From Talpa occidentalis (lineage: Eukaryota > Chordata > Mammalia > Eulipotyphla > Talpidae), in the NCBI RefSeq assembly GCF_014898055.3, contig NW_023603184.1, forward strand, positions 34,967,359-35,031,358: a stretch of 64,000 nt of DNA, written 5' to 3'. The notes beneath the pieces are model-generated. The model had not been told where the DNA came from, made no database searches, and saw only the letters and a program-made list of their open reading frames with translations. Positions 22,106 through 33,078 of this stretch are shown here, in pieces. The first letter of the stretch is position 1. Every line of letters begins with the position of its first letter. Position numbers and translations under genes: made by a program.

Positions 22106-22989
22106 TTATTTCTTAATTAATTTTTAAAAAATGCTTGACATTAGAATCCCCTCCATTAGGTATTGCCATGTCTCCTACTCTTTAAAATGTCCTTGAAGAT
22201 ATTTCCATCAAAGTAACATAAAAAATTCCATCCTTTTATTTCCATTGCCTTTAAACAACTAAGTAAAATTTTATCCACAAGCAAAGTGCCCCTGTGGGAG
22301 ATGTGGGTGTAGCACCAAATGCCAAAGGATCTGGGAGGAGTCATGCCCCCCTGTCAATCCATAATAAGCAGAAGACTTTGGTATAGACTTAGAACCAAAG
22401 GGTAGTTAACCTGCCCCAGCCTCTTTCATTGTGGCTGGGAAAATGTGGATAGTGGTGGCCTGTGCAGAGAACTACAGATGAGAGTGAATTTGTAGATGTC
22501 CAGTCTCTCTGAGCAGATAGTCCAGCATGAGTTTGGTGACTACATGAGACTGGACTGGTCAGTGCCATGACCTCTCCGGTGGGGCTAAGGAGAGTGTCGA
22601 CTGAGTGCATGACTCTCCACTTGTGTGGGACATGGCTGAAGGGAAAAGAGATCAGTACAGAAGCAGATAAGAATATCAAAGATCACTGAAGAGAAGTGAT
22701 TTCTATTGATTGAGCCAAGGGCCTCAGCAAGAAATCCACCCATGAGCCTCTGGAGAACCTCACCCATGGATCTCTCCAGTGGGTCTGTGGGTGACTCAAG
22801 TACCCTTCCTTAGGTGTCAGCAGCTGCTATAAGCTGCTACAGCGGGGAGAGCTATTGTGATAAGTGGACACTGTCAGAAAAACTCTGTTAGCATCAGTGT
22901 GCTAGGAAGAACGCACAGACTTGAGCTATAGCACCATCTTCTGGGAAAGGAAAAGATAATCTTCCAAATGTCAATGGGTTACAAGAACT

Positions 22990-23760
22990 AGAGAAGAAAT
23001 AAAAGTTTAATAATATTATCACACTTAGGTCATTTCCATAGTTTAGCTATAGCAACTAGTGCTGCTATAAACATGGGAGTGCAAGTTTCACTTTGATTTA
23101 CAGGTTTTGAATTTTTTGGGAATGGAATTATTGGGTAAATGGAGATCCTCGTTTAATGTTTTTAGATACGTCCATGTTGCTTTCCATAGACTGGCTGGGC
23201 CAGTTTGCATTTCTACCAACAGTGTGGAGGGTTCTCTTTTCTCTACACCCTTGGCAGCACTTGTTATTTCTGGTCTTTTCTATATGGGCCATTCTCACAG
23301 GTATGAGATGGTAACTCATTGTGGTTTTAATTTGCATTTCTCCAAAAATAAGTGGATGTGAACATTTTTTTCTTGTGCCTGTTAGTCACTTTGGAGAGAT
23401 GTCTGTTTCATTCTTTCACCCATTTTTTGATTGGGTTATTGGTTGTTTTGGTAGAGTTTTGTGAATTTTTTGAGTTATTTCTATAACTTTGATATCAGTC
23501 CTATGTCAGATGTATGGTATATAGATATTTTCTCCCATTCAGTAGGGTGTCTTTTCATTTTAGTTAGTTTCTTTTGCTGTACAGAGCTCTGTAGTTGGAT
23601 GTAGTCCCTCTGTTTATGCTCTCTTTTGATTTCCTTGCTGTTGGGGACATATCCTTAAAGGCATTACTAACTCTTCCATTATGAAATATTTTGTCTATGT
23701 TTTCTTCGCCTGACAAGGATCCTGAAACATACCCTGGGACAAGGATAACCTCTTTAATAC
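22990..23760 (-). mobile_element. Old L1 ORF2 C-terminal region, antisense
   Basis: The plus strand reads the reverse complement of the L1 ORF2 end: AACAGTGTGGAGGGTTCTC, then GGTATGAGATGGTAACTCATTGTGGTTTTAATTTGCATTTC and CTGTTAGTCACTTTGGAGAGATGTC. It is broken by stops. It lies in duplication copy 2 and has no counterpart in copy 1. Confidence 0.75.
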
Positions 23761-23771
23761 ATAGTTTTGGG

Positions 23772-24068
23772 GGCCTCCCCGGTGGCGCAGCGGTTGAGCG
23801 CTGGGTTGCGAAGCTGCCCGCAGCCTCTGCGGCGCCGGTTCAATCCCCGGCTACTCCCCGGCCACTGGAGGAGGGTCCCACATAGCGCAGACCTCTCCTG
23901 CCACCCGCTGCTCCCCTCAGCAGTGTACTTCGGTCCTTCTGCCTGCTCTGCTCCCCGCTCTGGCTCTGGTGAATTCTCTCACCCTCCCGCACTTCTGACT
24001 GTACCCAGTGCTTGTATAAATAAAAATAAATCTTTAAAAAATAAAAAAAATTTAAAAATAATAAAAAT
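23772..24068 (+). mobile_element. Young tRNA-derived T+ SINE
   Basis: The TSD TACATAGTTTTGGG is perfect at 23758-23771 and 24069-24082. It sits inside the antisense L1-derived block. Confidence 0.96.
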
Positions 24069-24079
24069 TACATAGTTTT

Positions 24080-24850
24080 GGGAATACTTAACAGCTGCAT
24101 GCAGTGAGAAGAATGGAGCTGGTGTACCCACACCTGACACCACCCCAGATGTAATTGTTGCAACAAACACACACCACATTTTAAGGCAACTAGTAAAGAT
24201 TTTAGGAGGTGACTGCTTCTACAATGAGAAAGCAGCAAAGCAAAGCTATAATATATAAGAACATGAAAATAAAGAAAACTTCATGAAAAGATAATAATTC
24301 ATCAATAACTAGGTCATAGGCATAGGATTTTGTGACCTGGATGATATAGAATTCAAAACAGTTGTGTTAAAGAAACTCAACAAGTTATCACAAATCTCAG
24401 AATGATAATATTATAAAACAAGGGGAAAATTCATGAACAAAACAAGGTACCCAAGAAATATGAATCATAAAATAGAAAAAACCACCAGTTCTGGAGTTGA
24501 GCAATTGCATGAATGAAACAAAGAATGCAGTAGAGAACATCAAATCAAAAAAGCAAATGAAAGAGAAACAGAAAATGGGTTAGATGGTTGATGATTTTAA
24601 ATAACTGCATAGAGGAGGGCAAAGAGGAAAAAGTTGAAAAGAGAAAGGAATGGCTATATGAACTATAGGATTCCATAAGAACAAATATTAGAATAATCAG
24701 GATCCCATGAAGTAAATATTTAGAACATTCTTATTCTGTAATGGGTATAGTTATTAACCCTATAATTATAGTATACGGGTTAAAGTAAAGAGTATAAAAA
24801 CAACTATAGTTTCTATAATAGTTACTGAATACACAATGCAAAGGAGGTAA
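24080..24850 (+). mobile_element. Ancient L1 5' half (ORF1-like region), degenerate
   Basis: A-rich plus-strand sequence resembling the spacer and ORF1 part of old L1 elements (GAATTCAAAACAGTTGTG..AAAGAAACTCAACAAG..ACAAAGAATGCAGTAGAGAACATC). No ORF remains. It appears to continue after the SINE at 24862-25153 into the ORF2 part. Confidence 0.5.
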
Positions 24851-24861
24851 ATTGAACACTT

Positions 24862-25153
24862 TTTTTTTTAAAGATTTATTTATTTATTTATTTATTTATG
24901 CAAGCACTGGGTACAGTCAGAAGCGCGGGAGGGTGAGAGAATTCACCAGAGCCAGAGCGGGGAGCAGAGCAGGCAGAAGGACCGAAGTACACTGCTGAGG
25001 GGAGCAGCGGGCGGCAGGAGAAGTCTGCACGCCATGTGGGACCCTCCACCGGTGGCTGGGGAGCAGCCGGGGATCGAACCGGTTCTGCAGAGGCTGCAGG
25101 TAGCTTCGCAACCCAGCGCTCAACCGCTGTGCCACGGGGGGGGGGAGGCCCCC
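24862..25153 (-). mobile_element. Young tRNA-derived T+ SINE, antisense
   Basis: The TSD TGAACACTT lies at 24853-24861 and 25154-25162. The SINE head carries an unusual run of G at 25135-25145 where other copies read CCGGGGAGG. It is absent from duplication copy 1. Confidence 0.94.
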
Positions 25154-25162
25154 TGAACACTT

Positions 25163-26450
25163 AGTTTTAAAAGGGGGTGTAAAATAGTGGAGATTTTGTA
25201 CGTGGTCCAGGAATGCTGCGATAAACTTAAAATGCATAGTTTCCTCAGTGAGAAACTTTATGTAAGCCACGTGATAACCACAAAGCAGAAAACTAGATTA
25301 GATTGACAAAATATAAAGAGAAGGAAAACTTATGATGAGGGGAAATCACTAATTTAGAAAAGGTTGCAGAAACAGAGGGAAAAGTAGATGTACAAACAAC
25401 CAGAAAGTAATTACTAAAGATGACATTAGTAAGTCCTCATCAATATTTATTCTAATTGTAAGTGGATTAAAATAACCAATCAAAAGGTACTTAGTGGCTA
25501 ATTGGATAAAAATATCAAAACCAACTATAATGATGCCTACATTTCAGCTTTAAGGAAACACATAGTCTCAAAGTGAGGGATGGAAAAAATTCCATGCAAG
25601 GAGAAAACAAAGAAAGTAAAAATAACTATAATGTAGCAGACAGGGTAGACATTAAGCCCAAAATGGTAAGAAGAGACAAAGAAGGTTAATAAATAGTGGG
25701 AAGGGGGCCTATTCCTCAGACGTCATAATATTTATAAATATAGATGAACTCAGTATTAGAAACCCTACTTATATTAAGCAAATACTAACAATAAAGGCAA
25801 TGTAATATAATGGAACTTCAGCACACCATTTTGACTAAAGGATAGGTCACCCAGACAGAAAATCAACAGGGAAATGTTGGATTTGAACCAAAAATTAGGC
25901 CAAATGACCAGGACACATATAGAACATATCATGCAATAATAGCACATAAATTATTTTCAAATTCACAGAACATTCTCCAGGGGAGATCATGTGAAAGGAC
26001 ACACTCTAAGTCCCAACAATTTAAGAAGATAGAAATTTTCCCTCAGTTTTTTCGCTATCACAAACTGGAAATGAACCAAACTGGAAATGAACAGGAGGAA
26101 AAAATCTACAAATAGTGGAAATTATACAACACAATGCTGATGAACCAAGGCATCAAAGAAAAATCAAAAGGGATACAATGAATATCTTGAAACAGGTGGA
26201 AATACAAAATACACAACATGTGAGTTGTTGCCAAAAAGCTCTAGAGGGTAGTTTATGATGATTAATGCATATATAAGGAAAAAAAATCTCAAACAACCTA
26301 ACTTTACACCTCAAAAAACTAGAAAAAGTGAGCCTAAAGTTAGCAGGAGGAAGGAAAGAAAAAATTACAACAGAAATAAATGAAAGTAAGGTTAGAAAAG
26401 CAATAGAAAAAAAAATGTTTATTTTGAAATAGTTTTTCAGTTGGATAAAG
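25163..26450 (+). mobile_element. Ancient L1 (L1M-like) ORF2 5' half, degenerate
   Basis: Paralogue of 9650-11450 that runs further into ORF2 (AACAACCTAACTTTACACCTCAAAAAACTAGAAAAAG, then GTTAGCAGGAGGAAGGAAAGAA). Frameshifts and stops throughout. Confidence 0.7.
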
Positions 26451-26519
26451 GACAATGATGAAAGTAGCTAGAGTAAGAAAAAAAGAAAAGACACCAATGG
26501 AATCAGAAATCAAAGAGGA

Positions 26520-26793
26520 GGCCTCCCCGGCGGTGCAGTGGTTGAGTGCTAGGTTGCGAAGCCGCCCGCGGCCTTTGCAGCGCCTGTTCGATCCTTGCTG
26601 CTCCCCGGCCACCGGAGGAGGGTCCCACATGGCGCGCAGACTCTCCTGCCGCCTGCTGCTCCCCTCAGCAGTGTACTTCGGTCCTTCTGTCTGTTCTGCT
26701 CCCTGCTCTGGCTCTGGTGAATTCTCTCACCCTCCCGCACTTCTGACTGTACCCAGTGCATGTATAAATAAATAAAAATAAATCTTAAAAAAA
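26520..26793 (+). mobile_element. Young tRNA-derived T+ SINE
   Basis: The flanks GAAATCAAAGAGGA (26506-26519) and GAAAAATCAAAGAGGAG (26794-26810) form the TSD. The tail is AATAAATAAAAATAAATCTT. Confidence 0.94.
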
Positions 26794-26814
26794 GAAAAAT
26801 CAAAGAGGAGATAT

Positions 26815-27500
26815 TACATGTTCAGCAAAATAAATCTAAATAAGATAGACAACTACAGGATTTCTTTCATTCACGTGGAATATAAAGAAACAAAACAGAC
26901 TAAATTAAAAAAAACACATAGATATCAAACTGCTGAATTGAAGCTACTGGAGGGGGAGGTGGGTGCAGGACAGTGCTTTATGGTAGAGGATTATGGGTGC
27001 TTTGATGGTGGGTGTGGTGTGGTCACATACATCTGAAGAGGTGTGACCTAATCCCCTAAATCATCAGCAGTGCTGTAGATAGTTACCTCAATTTAAAAAA
27101 AGTTACAAAAAATAAAAAAGAAAGCAATTAAAATATGTATAATAATGCAAATAATATATCAACAATATATATATAGCATAATGGAGCACTATGATATTAC
27201 ATTATTTATATAATGTATGTCACATACATAATTTTATATATTATAAATCATTTTACATATGATGTATAATGGAATATTATTCAGTCATGAGAAAAAGGAA
27301 ATGCCACTATTTGGGACAACATGGATGAACCTTGAGGGCATTATACTAAGTGAGATAAATTAGAGAAAGACAAATACTGTACATCTCTTATATAATATAT
27401 AGAATTTAATAATAACCAACCATGTAAGAGTAGAGAGTATATGGGTGATTACCAAGGGCTGATTGATTAGGGATTAGGATTTTTATATGTTACTTTATTT
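26815..27500 (+). mobile_element. Old L1 3' UTR/ORF2-end fragments and AT-rich DNA
   Basis: At 26815-27085 there is an L1 3' UTR-like piece (GGAGGGGGAGGTGGGTGCAGG). At 27240-27480 there is an ORF2-end piece (GGAATATTATTCAGTCATGAG..ACAACATGGATGAACCTTGAGG). Between them, 27110-27230 is AT-rich low-complexity DNA. Confidence 0.65.
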
Positions 27501-27502
27501 TT

Positions 27503-27774
27503 TTTTAAAGATTTATTTACTTATTTATACATGCACTGGGTACAGTCAGAAGCGCGGGTGGGTGAGAGAATTCACCAGAGCCAGAGCGGGGAGCAGAGCA
27601 GGCAGAAGGACCGAAGTACACTGCTGAGGGGAGCAGCGGGCGGCAGGAGAGGTCTGCCGCCATGCGGGACCCTCCTCCGGTGGCCGGGGAGCACCCAGGG
27701 ATCAAACCGGCGCCGCGGAGTCTTAGGGCAGCTTCGCAACCCAGCGCTCAACTGCTGCGCCACCGGGGAGGCCC
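27503..27774 (-). mobile_element. Young tRNA-derived T+ SINE, antisense
   Basis: TSD at 27484-27502 and 27775-27793 (TATATGTTACTTTATTTTT, one difference). It lies directly beside an older SINE of the same orientation (27797-28648). Confidence 0.95.
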
Positions 27775-27796
27775 TATATATTACTTTATTTTTATG

Positions 27797-28648
27797 TATT
27801 TAGTTTTTATGTGTAGAAGAACTGGGGTGTAGGCCAGAGTTGTGAGGGGTGAGAGGATTCACCAGAGCCAGAGTTGCGAGCAGAACAGGTGGATTTGTAA
27901 CAGGACTGTCCTGGGAAAAGGGAAGTTCCAGGTTCCCCGCCCCATCCAAAAGTTGGTGGAGCTGAGTAGGGAAGAGAAGAAGCAGGGAAAAAAGACTCAC
28001 AGGGAAGAAAGAAGGGTAGAGAGCCTGAAGGAGACCTGGAGGAGGCACATGGAGCTGAGAGGCCTGTGAAGAAACTGTGCTTGCCTTTTGGTGGTGGACT
28101 GAGTGACACAGATGTGGGTGAGAGGCCATTGGGGAGGATAACAATGGCAGCTTTTATCTTGGTTTTGATTTTGCTCTTTTCCTCCTTCTTTACAACTACT
28201 TGTCTGGCTGATTCTGTCCCTTTTCTGTGGGTCCCACTAGAAGTTGCTTCAGACTTGTGGCTGACTTTTGGGCCTCTCTCTGGGCCAAAAAGTCCATCCC
28301 ATTTGGGTGGACTTTTATTCATGAGGGGATGGGTAACTTTGGGTGCTTGCTTTAAAAACTATTTTGTCTTTTCTGTATTGTTCACTAATTGTATTAAAGT
28401 TCCTTTCCATTAAAGTCTTATATGTTTCATGTTGATATGGCAGATGGCAGAACCTATTTAGAGTAGGCAGGTTTGAGGGTTCTAAGGTACCCCTCTCCCT
28501 GCCCTGTAACAGATTTACTGAAATACATTACTAAGGAGAGCAGTGGGTGAGACATGAGAGGTCCGCTGCACCATTGAGTTAGCTACCTGGTCAGGGATCA
28601 TACTCAGGCCCTGTGGTGATAGCTCTGAGGACACCTTGGAGGCCTGCA
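27797..28648 (-). mobile_element. Old SINE copy split by a solo LTR
   Basis: The tail half is at 27797-27895 (AAGAACTGGGGTGTAGGCCAG.., ending GGATT). The head half is at 28512-28648 (GATTTACTGAAATACATTAC.., ending CTTGGAGGCC). The halves join exactly if the LTR and one GATT are removed. Confidence 0.85.
27896..28511 (+). mobile_element. Solo LTR, family B (copy 1)
   Basis: Starts TGTAACAGGAC and ends CTGCCCTGTAACA, 616 bp, with the 4-bp TSD GATT at 27892-27895 and 28512-28515. Shares most of its length with 33079-33678. The 4-bp TSD and TG..CA ends fit a gammaretrovirus-like (ERV1) LTR. It also has a promoter-like GC-rich 5' part and CATTAAAG near the 3' end. Confidence 0.88.
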
Positions 28649-28784
28649 GGATGTTTTCTTTTTAGGAGCACAAACTTGCAACCAGGAAATAAATAAGTCC
28701 TGAACACTTAATCTACAATGTAGTTATTATGAACCACACTAGCGTACTATTATAAACATTGAAGTTACTAAAAGAATAGATCTT

Positions 28785-29064
28785 GGGCCTCCCCTGGTGG
28801 TGCAGAGGTTGAGCGCTGGTCTGCGAAGCTGCCCGCAGCCTCTGCAACGCCTGTTCAATCCCTGGCCGCCCGTGAGGGTCCCACATGGCGCTCAGACCTC
28901 TCCGGCCGCGACTGCTGCTCCCCTCAGCAGTGTATTTCATCCATCTGCCTGCTCTGCTCCCAGCTCTGGCTCTGGTGAATTCTCTCACCCTCCCACGCTT
29001 CTGACTGTACCCAGTGCTTGTATAAATAAATAAATAAATCTTAAAAAAAAAAAGACTTAAAAAA
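28785..29064 (+). mobile_element. tRNA-derived SINE, intermediate subfamily
   Basis: The head reads GGGCCTCCCCTGGTGGTGCAG, with GGCCGCGACTGCTGCTCC in the middle. The TSD AATAGATCTT (28775-28784) matches AATAGGTCTT (29065-29074). Confidence 0.9.
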
Positions 29065-29074
29065 AATAGGTCTT

Positions 29075-29690
29075 ATTAGTCTCACCACACAAAAATAATA
29101 TTATGTGATATAATAGAGGTGTTCACTAACTCTGGTGATAACCACTTTGCAAGAATAAGTGTACGAAATTAATACATTTACACCTTAGATTAACATGAGA
29201 TTATAGTCTATTGTATCTCAATAAAATATACAAATAATGCCCTTCTAACCTGGTTTATGCTTATCACTCCTTACTCTTCATCTTCCCTTTGTTACATGTG
29301 TATGGTTTATGAGCATGTATGTATATTGGAATACTGTCTATAACTGATGTGATCTTAATCCGTGTATGTAGAACCAAAGGCTCTCTTGTATTCAATATTC
29401 CTCAATTTTGTTTGCTATTGCCTTCAGGAGATAGCCTGCACAGCAGTTGGAATGAGAGTTCACATGTCTCAGCTTCACATGTGACTCAGCTTCCCTTCTT
29501 CCTGTAACTCCTGTGCTCCTGAATGTCACTGCCATACTGCTAAGTCAATCCACATCCTATTCTTTCCTTTTCCTCCTACATAAATATAGTTCACATGTAT
29601 TTTCAGTCTACCCATTTAAATCTCTTTCAATCTTCTTTTTCTTTTGATTTAAAACAAGACAGATTTATTTGTCCCAGTGCTAGAGGTCAG
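29075..29690. other. Unassigned non-coding stretch
   Basis: AT-rich, no ORF of note. The last 50 bases (GATTTATTTGTCCCAGTGCTAGAGGTCAGAAGTC) look like part of a common old mammalian repeat that resumes after the SINE at 29967 (CTCTAGGGGAGAATCTG). I cannot name the family. Confidence 0.35.
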
Positions 29691-29705
29691 AAGTCTCAAA
29701 TGGGG

Positions 29706-29951
29706 TCCCTCTGTGGTGGGCCAAGGGGCTGAGTGTCAGCACTATGAAGCAATCTGCAGCTACTGCAGCATGAGTTCGCTCCCTGGCCAGGGAGGTGACC
29801 CACATGGCGCGCAGACTTCTCCTGCCGCATCCGCTGCTCCCCTCAGCAGTGTATTTCATCAGTCTGCCTCTTCTGTTCCCCGCTCTGGCTCTGGTGAATT
29901 CTCTCACCCTGCACCTCTGGCCTACATCCCAGTTCTTGTATGCATTAAAAA
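29706..29951 (+). mobile_element. tRNA-derived SINE, older subfamily
   Basis: The TSD AAGTCTCAAATGGGG is perfect at 29691-29705 and 29952-29966. The SINE body is diverged in its head (GGGCTGAGTGTCAGCACTATG) but keeps CCTGCCGCATCCGCTGCTCC. Confidence 0.88.
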
Positions 29952-30039
29952 AAGTCTCAAATGGGGCAGAGGACTGCATTCCTTCAGGAGACTCTAGGGG
30001 AGAATCTGAGTCCTCTCTCGGTGTATTAATTCTGCTACT

Positions 30040-30705
30040 CCAGGCCCATGTATCCAAGTCCTCGTGGTCCCACAGTTAACTCTGTACGGATGGTCTGAGC
30101 TGGGTTGGTTATTCTCACCACATCGGACTAAGCGGGCAGCCTTTCTTCCAATCATGGTTGGAATCAGCCTGGCATCATCGATAGCAGCTGCAAGTATGGC
30201 AGGTGGGGCCCTGGGACACAGCCTGATTTCTGCCCAGGAATTTTATGAACAAATAGATACCTCCTTAGAAAAAACCTATGTGTCTTTAGCATCATTGCAA
30301 AGACAGCTCACCTTCCTGGCATAGGTCACTCTCCAAAACCGGTGGGCTCTGGACTTGTTAACAGCTAATAAGGGGGGTATCTGCCTGTTTCTCAGGGAAG
30401 AATGTTGTTACTGTATCAATGAATCAGGGATTGTAGAACAAAATGTGGAAGCCTTAATGAAACTACACAAAGACATAGAATGGGAAACCGGGGGCTCCAA
30501 TTCTCCGCTGACATGGTTTCAAAATCCTATAGTGTTATGGCTCCTCCCACTCTTGCGGCCAATACTAATGATAACCTTATTTTTTCTTTTTGCTCCTTAC
30601 CTCCTAAAATTCATACAGGCTCGCATTCGGGAAATGTCTCATACCACCTTTAACCAACTCCTTCCACCCGTATTCTCGCATCCCTGCAGAAGACCCTCAT
30701 AACCA
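30040..30705 (+). pseudogene. Endogenous retrovirus env, transmembrane-subunit remnant (ERV1-like), broken
   Basis: Two same-strand open segments encode most of a gammaretrovirus-type TM subunit. Visible in order are an RTKR cleavage-type site followed by a hydrophobic Ala/Gly-rich fusion-peptide-like stretch, a heptad-like region, a stop codon (TAG at 30322-30324), the immunosuppressive-domain region with a CX6CC motif, a membrane-spanning hydrophobic stretch near 30520-30610, and a short cytoplasmic tail ending near 30702. The surface subunit is missing except possibly for a few codons before 30110. No pol or gag is recognisable upstream, because old repeats and a SINE lie there. It cannot encode a full Env. 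The neighbouring 3' LTR supports retroviral origin. Confidence 0.85.
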
Positions 30706-30793
30706 GGCCTGAGCCACCCCCTTGGTCTTCGGACCCTTTCAGCAGGCAGTAGCCAAAGAAAGAACCTTCCCCCTTTTCCTATCAACAAAAGGC

Positions 30794-31156
30794 TGGTATG
30801 AAAGGTCCATGCAGGAGGCCAGAATGCAAAAGCCCACCAGGAAGCCCACCTGGGGACAGGAATGCTGACGCCTGCCTAGAGGATTCAGACAATGAGGCTC
30901 CCCCGCCCCCTATGGGTCTCTTCTCAGACAAAGAACCTCTACCTGCCCCACGAACCTTTTCTCGCCCTACAAACTTTTTCCCGCTGTAGGAACCCAGTCT
31001 CCCACCTGACCTGTCCTCACTCTATAAAAGCTTGCACCCCCCTACCAACGTGCATGGCTTCACTGACCCCCACCTTGGGTCCATGAGGTCCACCCGGGAG
31101 CAATAAACTTTCCCGTCCCCTGAGGAAGCTTGGCCTGGCTGTTCTTTATCGTGTCA
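30794..31156 (+). mobile_element. 3' LTR of the env-bearing endogenous retrovirus
   Basis: About 360 bp beginning TGGTATGAAAGG just after an A/G-rich polypurine-like stretch and ending near ATCGTGTCA. TATAAAA lies at 31023-31029 and AATAAA at 31102-31107, spaced as in an LTR U3-R. The end positions are estimates, and no partner 5' LTR is in the window. Confidence 0.65.
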
Positions 31157-32173
31157 TACTTTTCACTGACTCCTGCTAGATTCTCCTCATTTGTCTATGG
31201 CTAGTTTCTACTATTGCTAAAATACACATTTAAAAGTAAAACTGCGAATGCTGTTTGATCAATTACTAAATAACCAATTTGATGGCAAATGGCACTGCCT
31301 GATACAAATATTACATTTTTTTATATAAAATTAGTAACTCTCTACCAAAAGGCAGTAATTCAACATTCGGCCTTACATTAACAAGTGGAAAAACTTCTGG
31401 TAACAAAAGGCCATAAACATCCCTCTGCCAAGTCTTTAATATGGAGATGTGGGCTTTAGAGGCAAGGGCTAATTGGAGAAGGAAATTCTTTTACTTTAAA
31501 GTTAAAGATAGCGGGCCTCCCAGGTGGCCCAGCCGTTGAGCGCTGGGTTGCGAATCTGCCCGCAGCCTCTGTGGCGCAGGTTCAATCCCCGGCTGCTCCC
31601 CGGCCACCGGAGGAGGGTCCCGCATGGCGCGCAGACCTCTCCTGCCGCCCGCTGCTCCCCTCAGCAGTGTACTTCGGTCCTTCTGCCTGCTCTGCTCCCT
31701 GCTCTGGCTCTGGTGAATTCTCTCACCCTCCCGCGCTTCTCACTGTACCCAGTGCATGTATAAATAAATAACACTTTAAAAAAAAAAAAAAGCCACGGAC
31801 TTTAAAAAAAATAAAAAATAAAGTTAAAGATAGCAGTTGGGTGGCAGACGCGAGCCATGCTCCAAGTATAAGAAAATTCCTGATAAGCCAGGAGGCACCA
31901 TAGCCGATTCCTGCTAAATTCTTCCTGTTTGTTTAGGGCTGATTCCCCTGGAGGTGACAATGGGTATGGTAGCTGTTAGAGTGTGCATTCAAGAATAAGT
32001 CAACAGCAATTTTGTGACTGGATGAGCTAGTAACCACGGCAGCACAAATAATGCACTCGGAAATAGTCAATGTTACAACTACTGATATGTCACCTATCGA
32101 CCATTTTTGAAAACCAAAGGCTATAACCATCTTTGGCCCTGCCTCTGATAAAGTATTTGTAATTCCTTACAAC
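31157..32173 (+). mobile_element. Old LTR-type element, left part
   Basis: Two similar phrases (TCCTGCTAGATTCTCCTCATTTGTCTATGGC at 31171 and TCCTGCTAAATTCTTCCTGTTTGTTTAGGGC at 31910) suggest two LTR-type units or an internal repeat. A third related phrase is at 40597. A SINE (31513-31819) and LTR-A (32174) interrupt the element, and its 3' part resumes at 32644. Confidence 0.5.
31513..31819 (+). mobile_element. Young tRNA-derived T+ SINE
   Basis: The TSD AAAGTTAAAGATAGC is perfect at 31498-31512 and 31820-31834. It has a compound tail with a poly(A) tract, CCACGGAC and a second A-rich run. Confidence 0.95.
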
Positions 32174-32643
32174 TGTTAGGGGGAAAAGGATGTCCTAAAG
32201 CTAATTCCATACAGGATTTGTGGACTCCACCCCCACCCCAGGCCAAAGCCAAAGACACTGGAAACTCCAAATCCCATCACCACCAAAGGGAAGGTAGCTG
32301 GGACCTGGGGTGGGGTTAAGCAGCCAGGTGAATATAAAAGGCAGACACGTGGGCTTTGGGGGATTTCCCCCATTTTGGCTCTCTGCCAGCTCGCAGCGTC
32401 TGGCCAGCTCTGAGAGTGACTTTGGGTTTCCAGGTCGTCGGATCAGGTAGGACGCATTAAATACTTTATTTCCCTATTTTCTCCCTGAGTTGTACATTTT
32501 CCTTCTTTCCTTTTCCCTTGTAAATAAACCTTTTATTAACCTTTGTGTGTGCCTGTAGTGGAGTATTAATAAGTCCCTTTTAAGCGCGCGGGTGAGGACC
32601 CACAGCCAGGCAACCTGTTCAATATCAGGGCTGTCCTATAACA
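32174..32643 (+). mobile_element. Solo LTR, family A (copy 1)
   Basis: 470 bp, TGTTAGGGGGAAAA to CTGTCCTATAACA. TATAAAA is at 32333-32339 and AATAAA at 32523-32528. The flanks (CAAC and GATT) do not form a TSD, unlike the other full family copies. It sits inside an older LTR element. Confidence 0.88.
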
Positions 32644-33078
32644 GATTCAATATTAAAACAATATACTATAGATAATGATTTCTATATAAAAGCCTTCTGT
32701 TTTTTGCTTTAATCATTTGGTTATATGTTAGTCTAAACTTTATAGATTAGTTAGAAAAAAATCCCTTTGTCTCCCTTCCCCCAGGTAACTTCCTGCCCTT
32801 TGTTTACCCTAGCCCTTTGTTAATCCTTCACCATGGTAAACATGGAAATGTTAGTTTCAGTCACATAAGTTTTTGCTAGTAATAAAATGTCACGACCTCT
32901 GCAGGAGAGCAAATAGACCCTTGGCTGTTCTTGAGAAAGATGTGATTGTGATCTTCCTGCCTTAATGCATATGCTTATGCACTCTCCCAGTTTGCTTGAA
33001 ATGTATAAATAAAGGGCTGCTAAGACTCTCAGCAGGACGATGCCTGCACCCTGAGCCAGTGTTTGCTTCTCCTCATTT
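32644..33078 (+). mobile_element. Old LTR-type element, right part
   Basis: It ends with AATAAAGGGCTGCTAAGACTCTCAGC..GATGCCTGCACCCTGA..GTGTTTGCTTCTCCTCATTTT, which parallels 41261-41345 (AATAAAGCCCCGCTGAGGCTATCAGTGG..GATGTCTGCACCCTGATC). The AATAAA at 33008 is its likely polyadenylation signal. LTR-B then interrupts it. Confidence 0.6.

Larger units (their letters stand above)
21484..26275. repeat. Segmental duplication, copy 2 (upstream/intron side of GVIN1)
   Basis: Homologous to 8450-11455 and in the same orientation. It starts only about 135 bases upstream of the GVIN1 splice acceptor, so it is first-intron or upstream DNA of that gene. It is longer than copy 1 because it carries extra L1-derived sequence (about 22990-24700) and two SINEs (21854-22105, 24862-25153) that copy 1 lacks. 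Confidence 0.8.

Noticed and set aside
30064..30702. Domesticated (syncytin-like) env gene
   Set aside because: An internal stop and a missing surface subunit rule out a working full Env. Annotated as a remnant.
31524..31771. Recurrent 60-110 aa ORFs of the type MAQRLSAGLRSCPQPL.. found at many places on both strands
   Set aside because: They are translations of the SINE in its three frames. Similarity between them reflects repeat copies, not a protein family.
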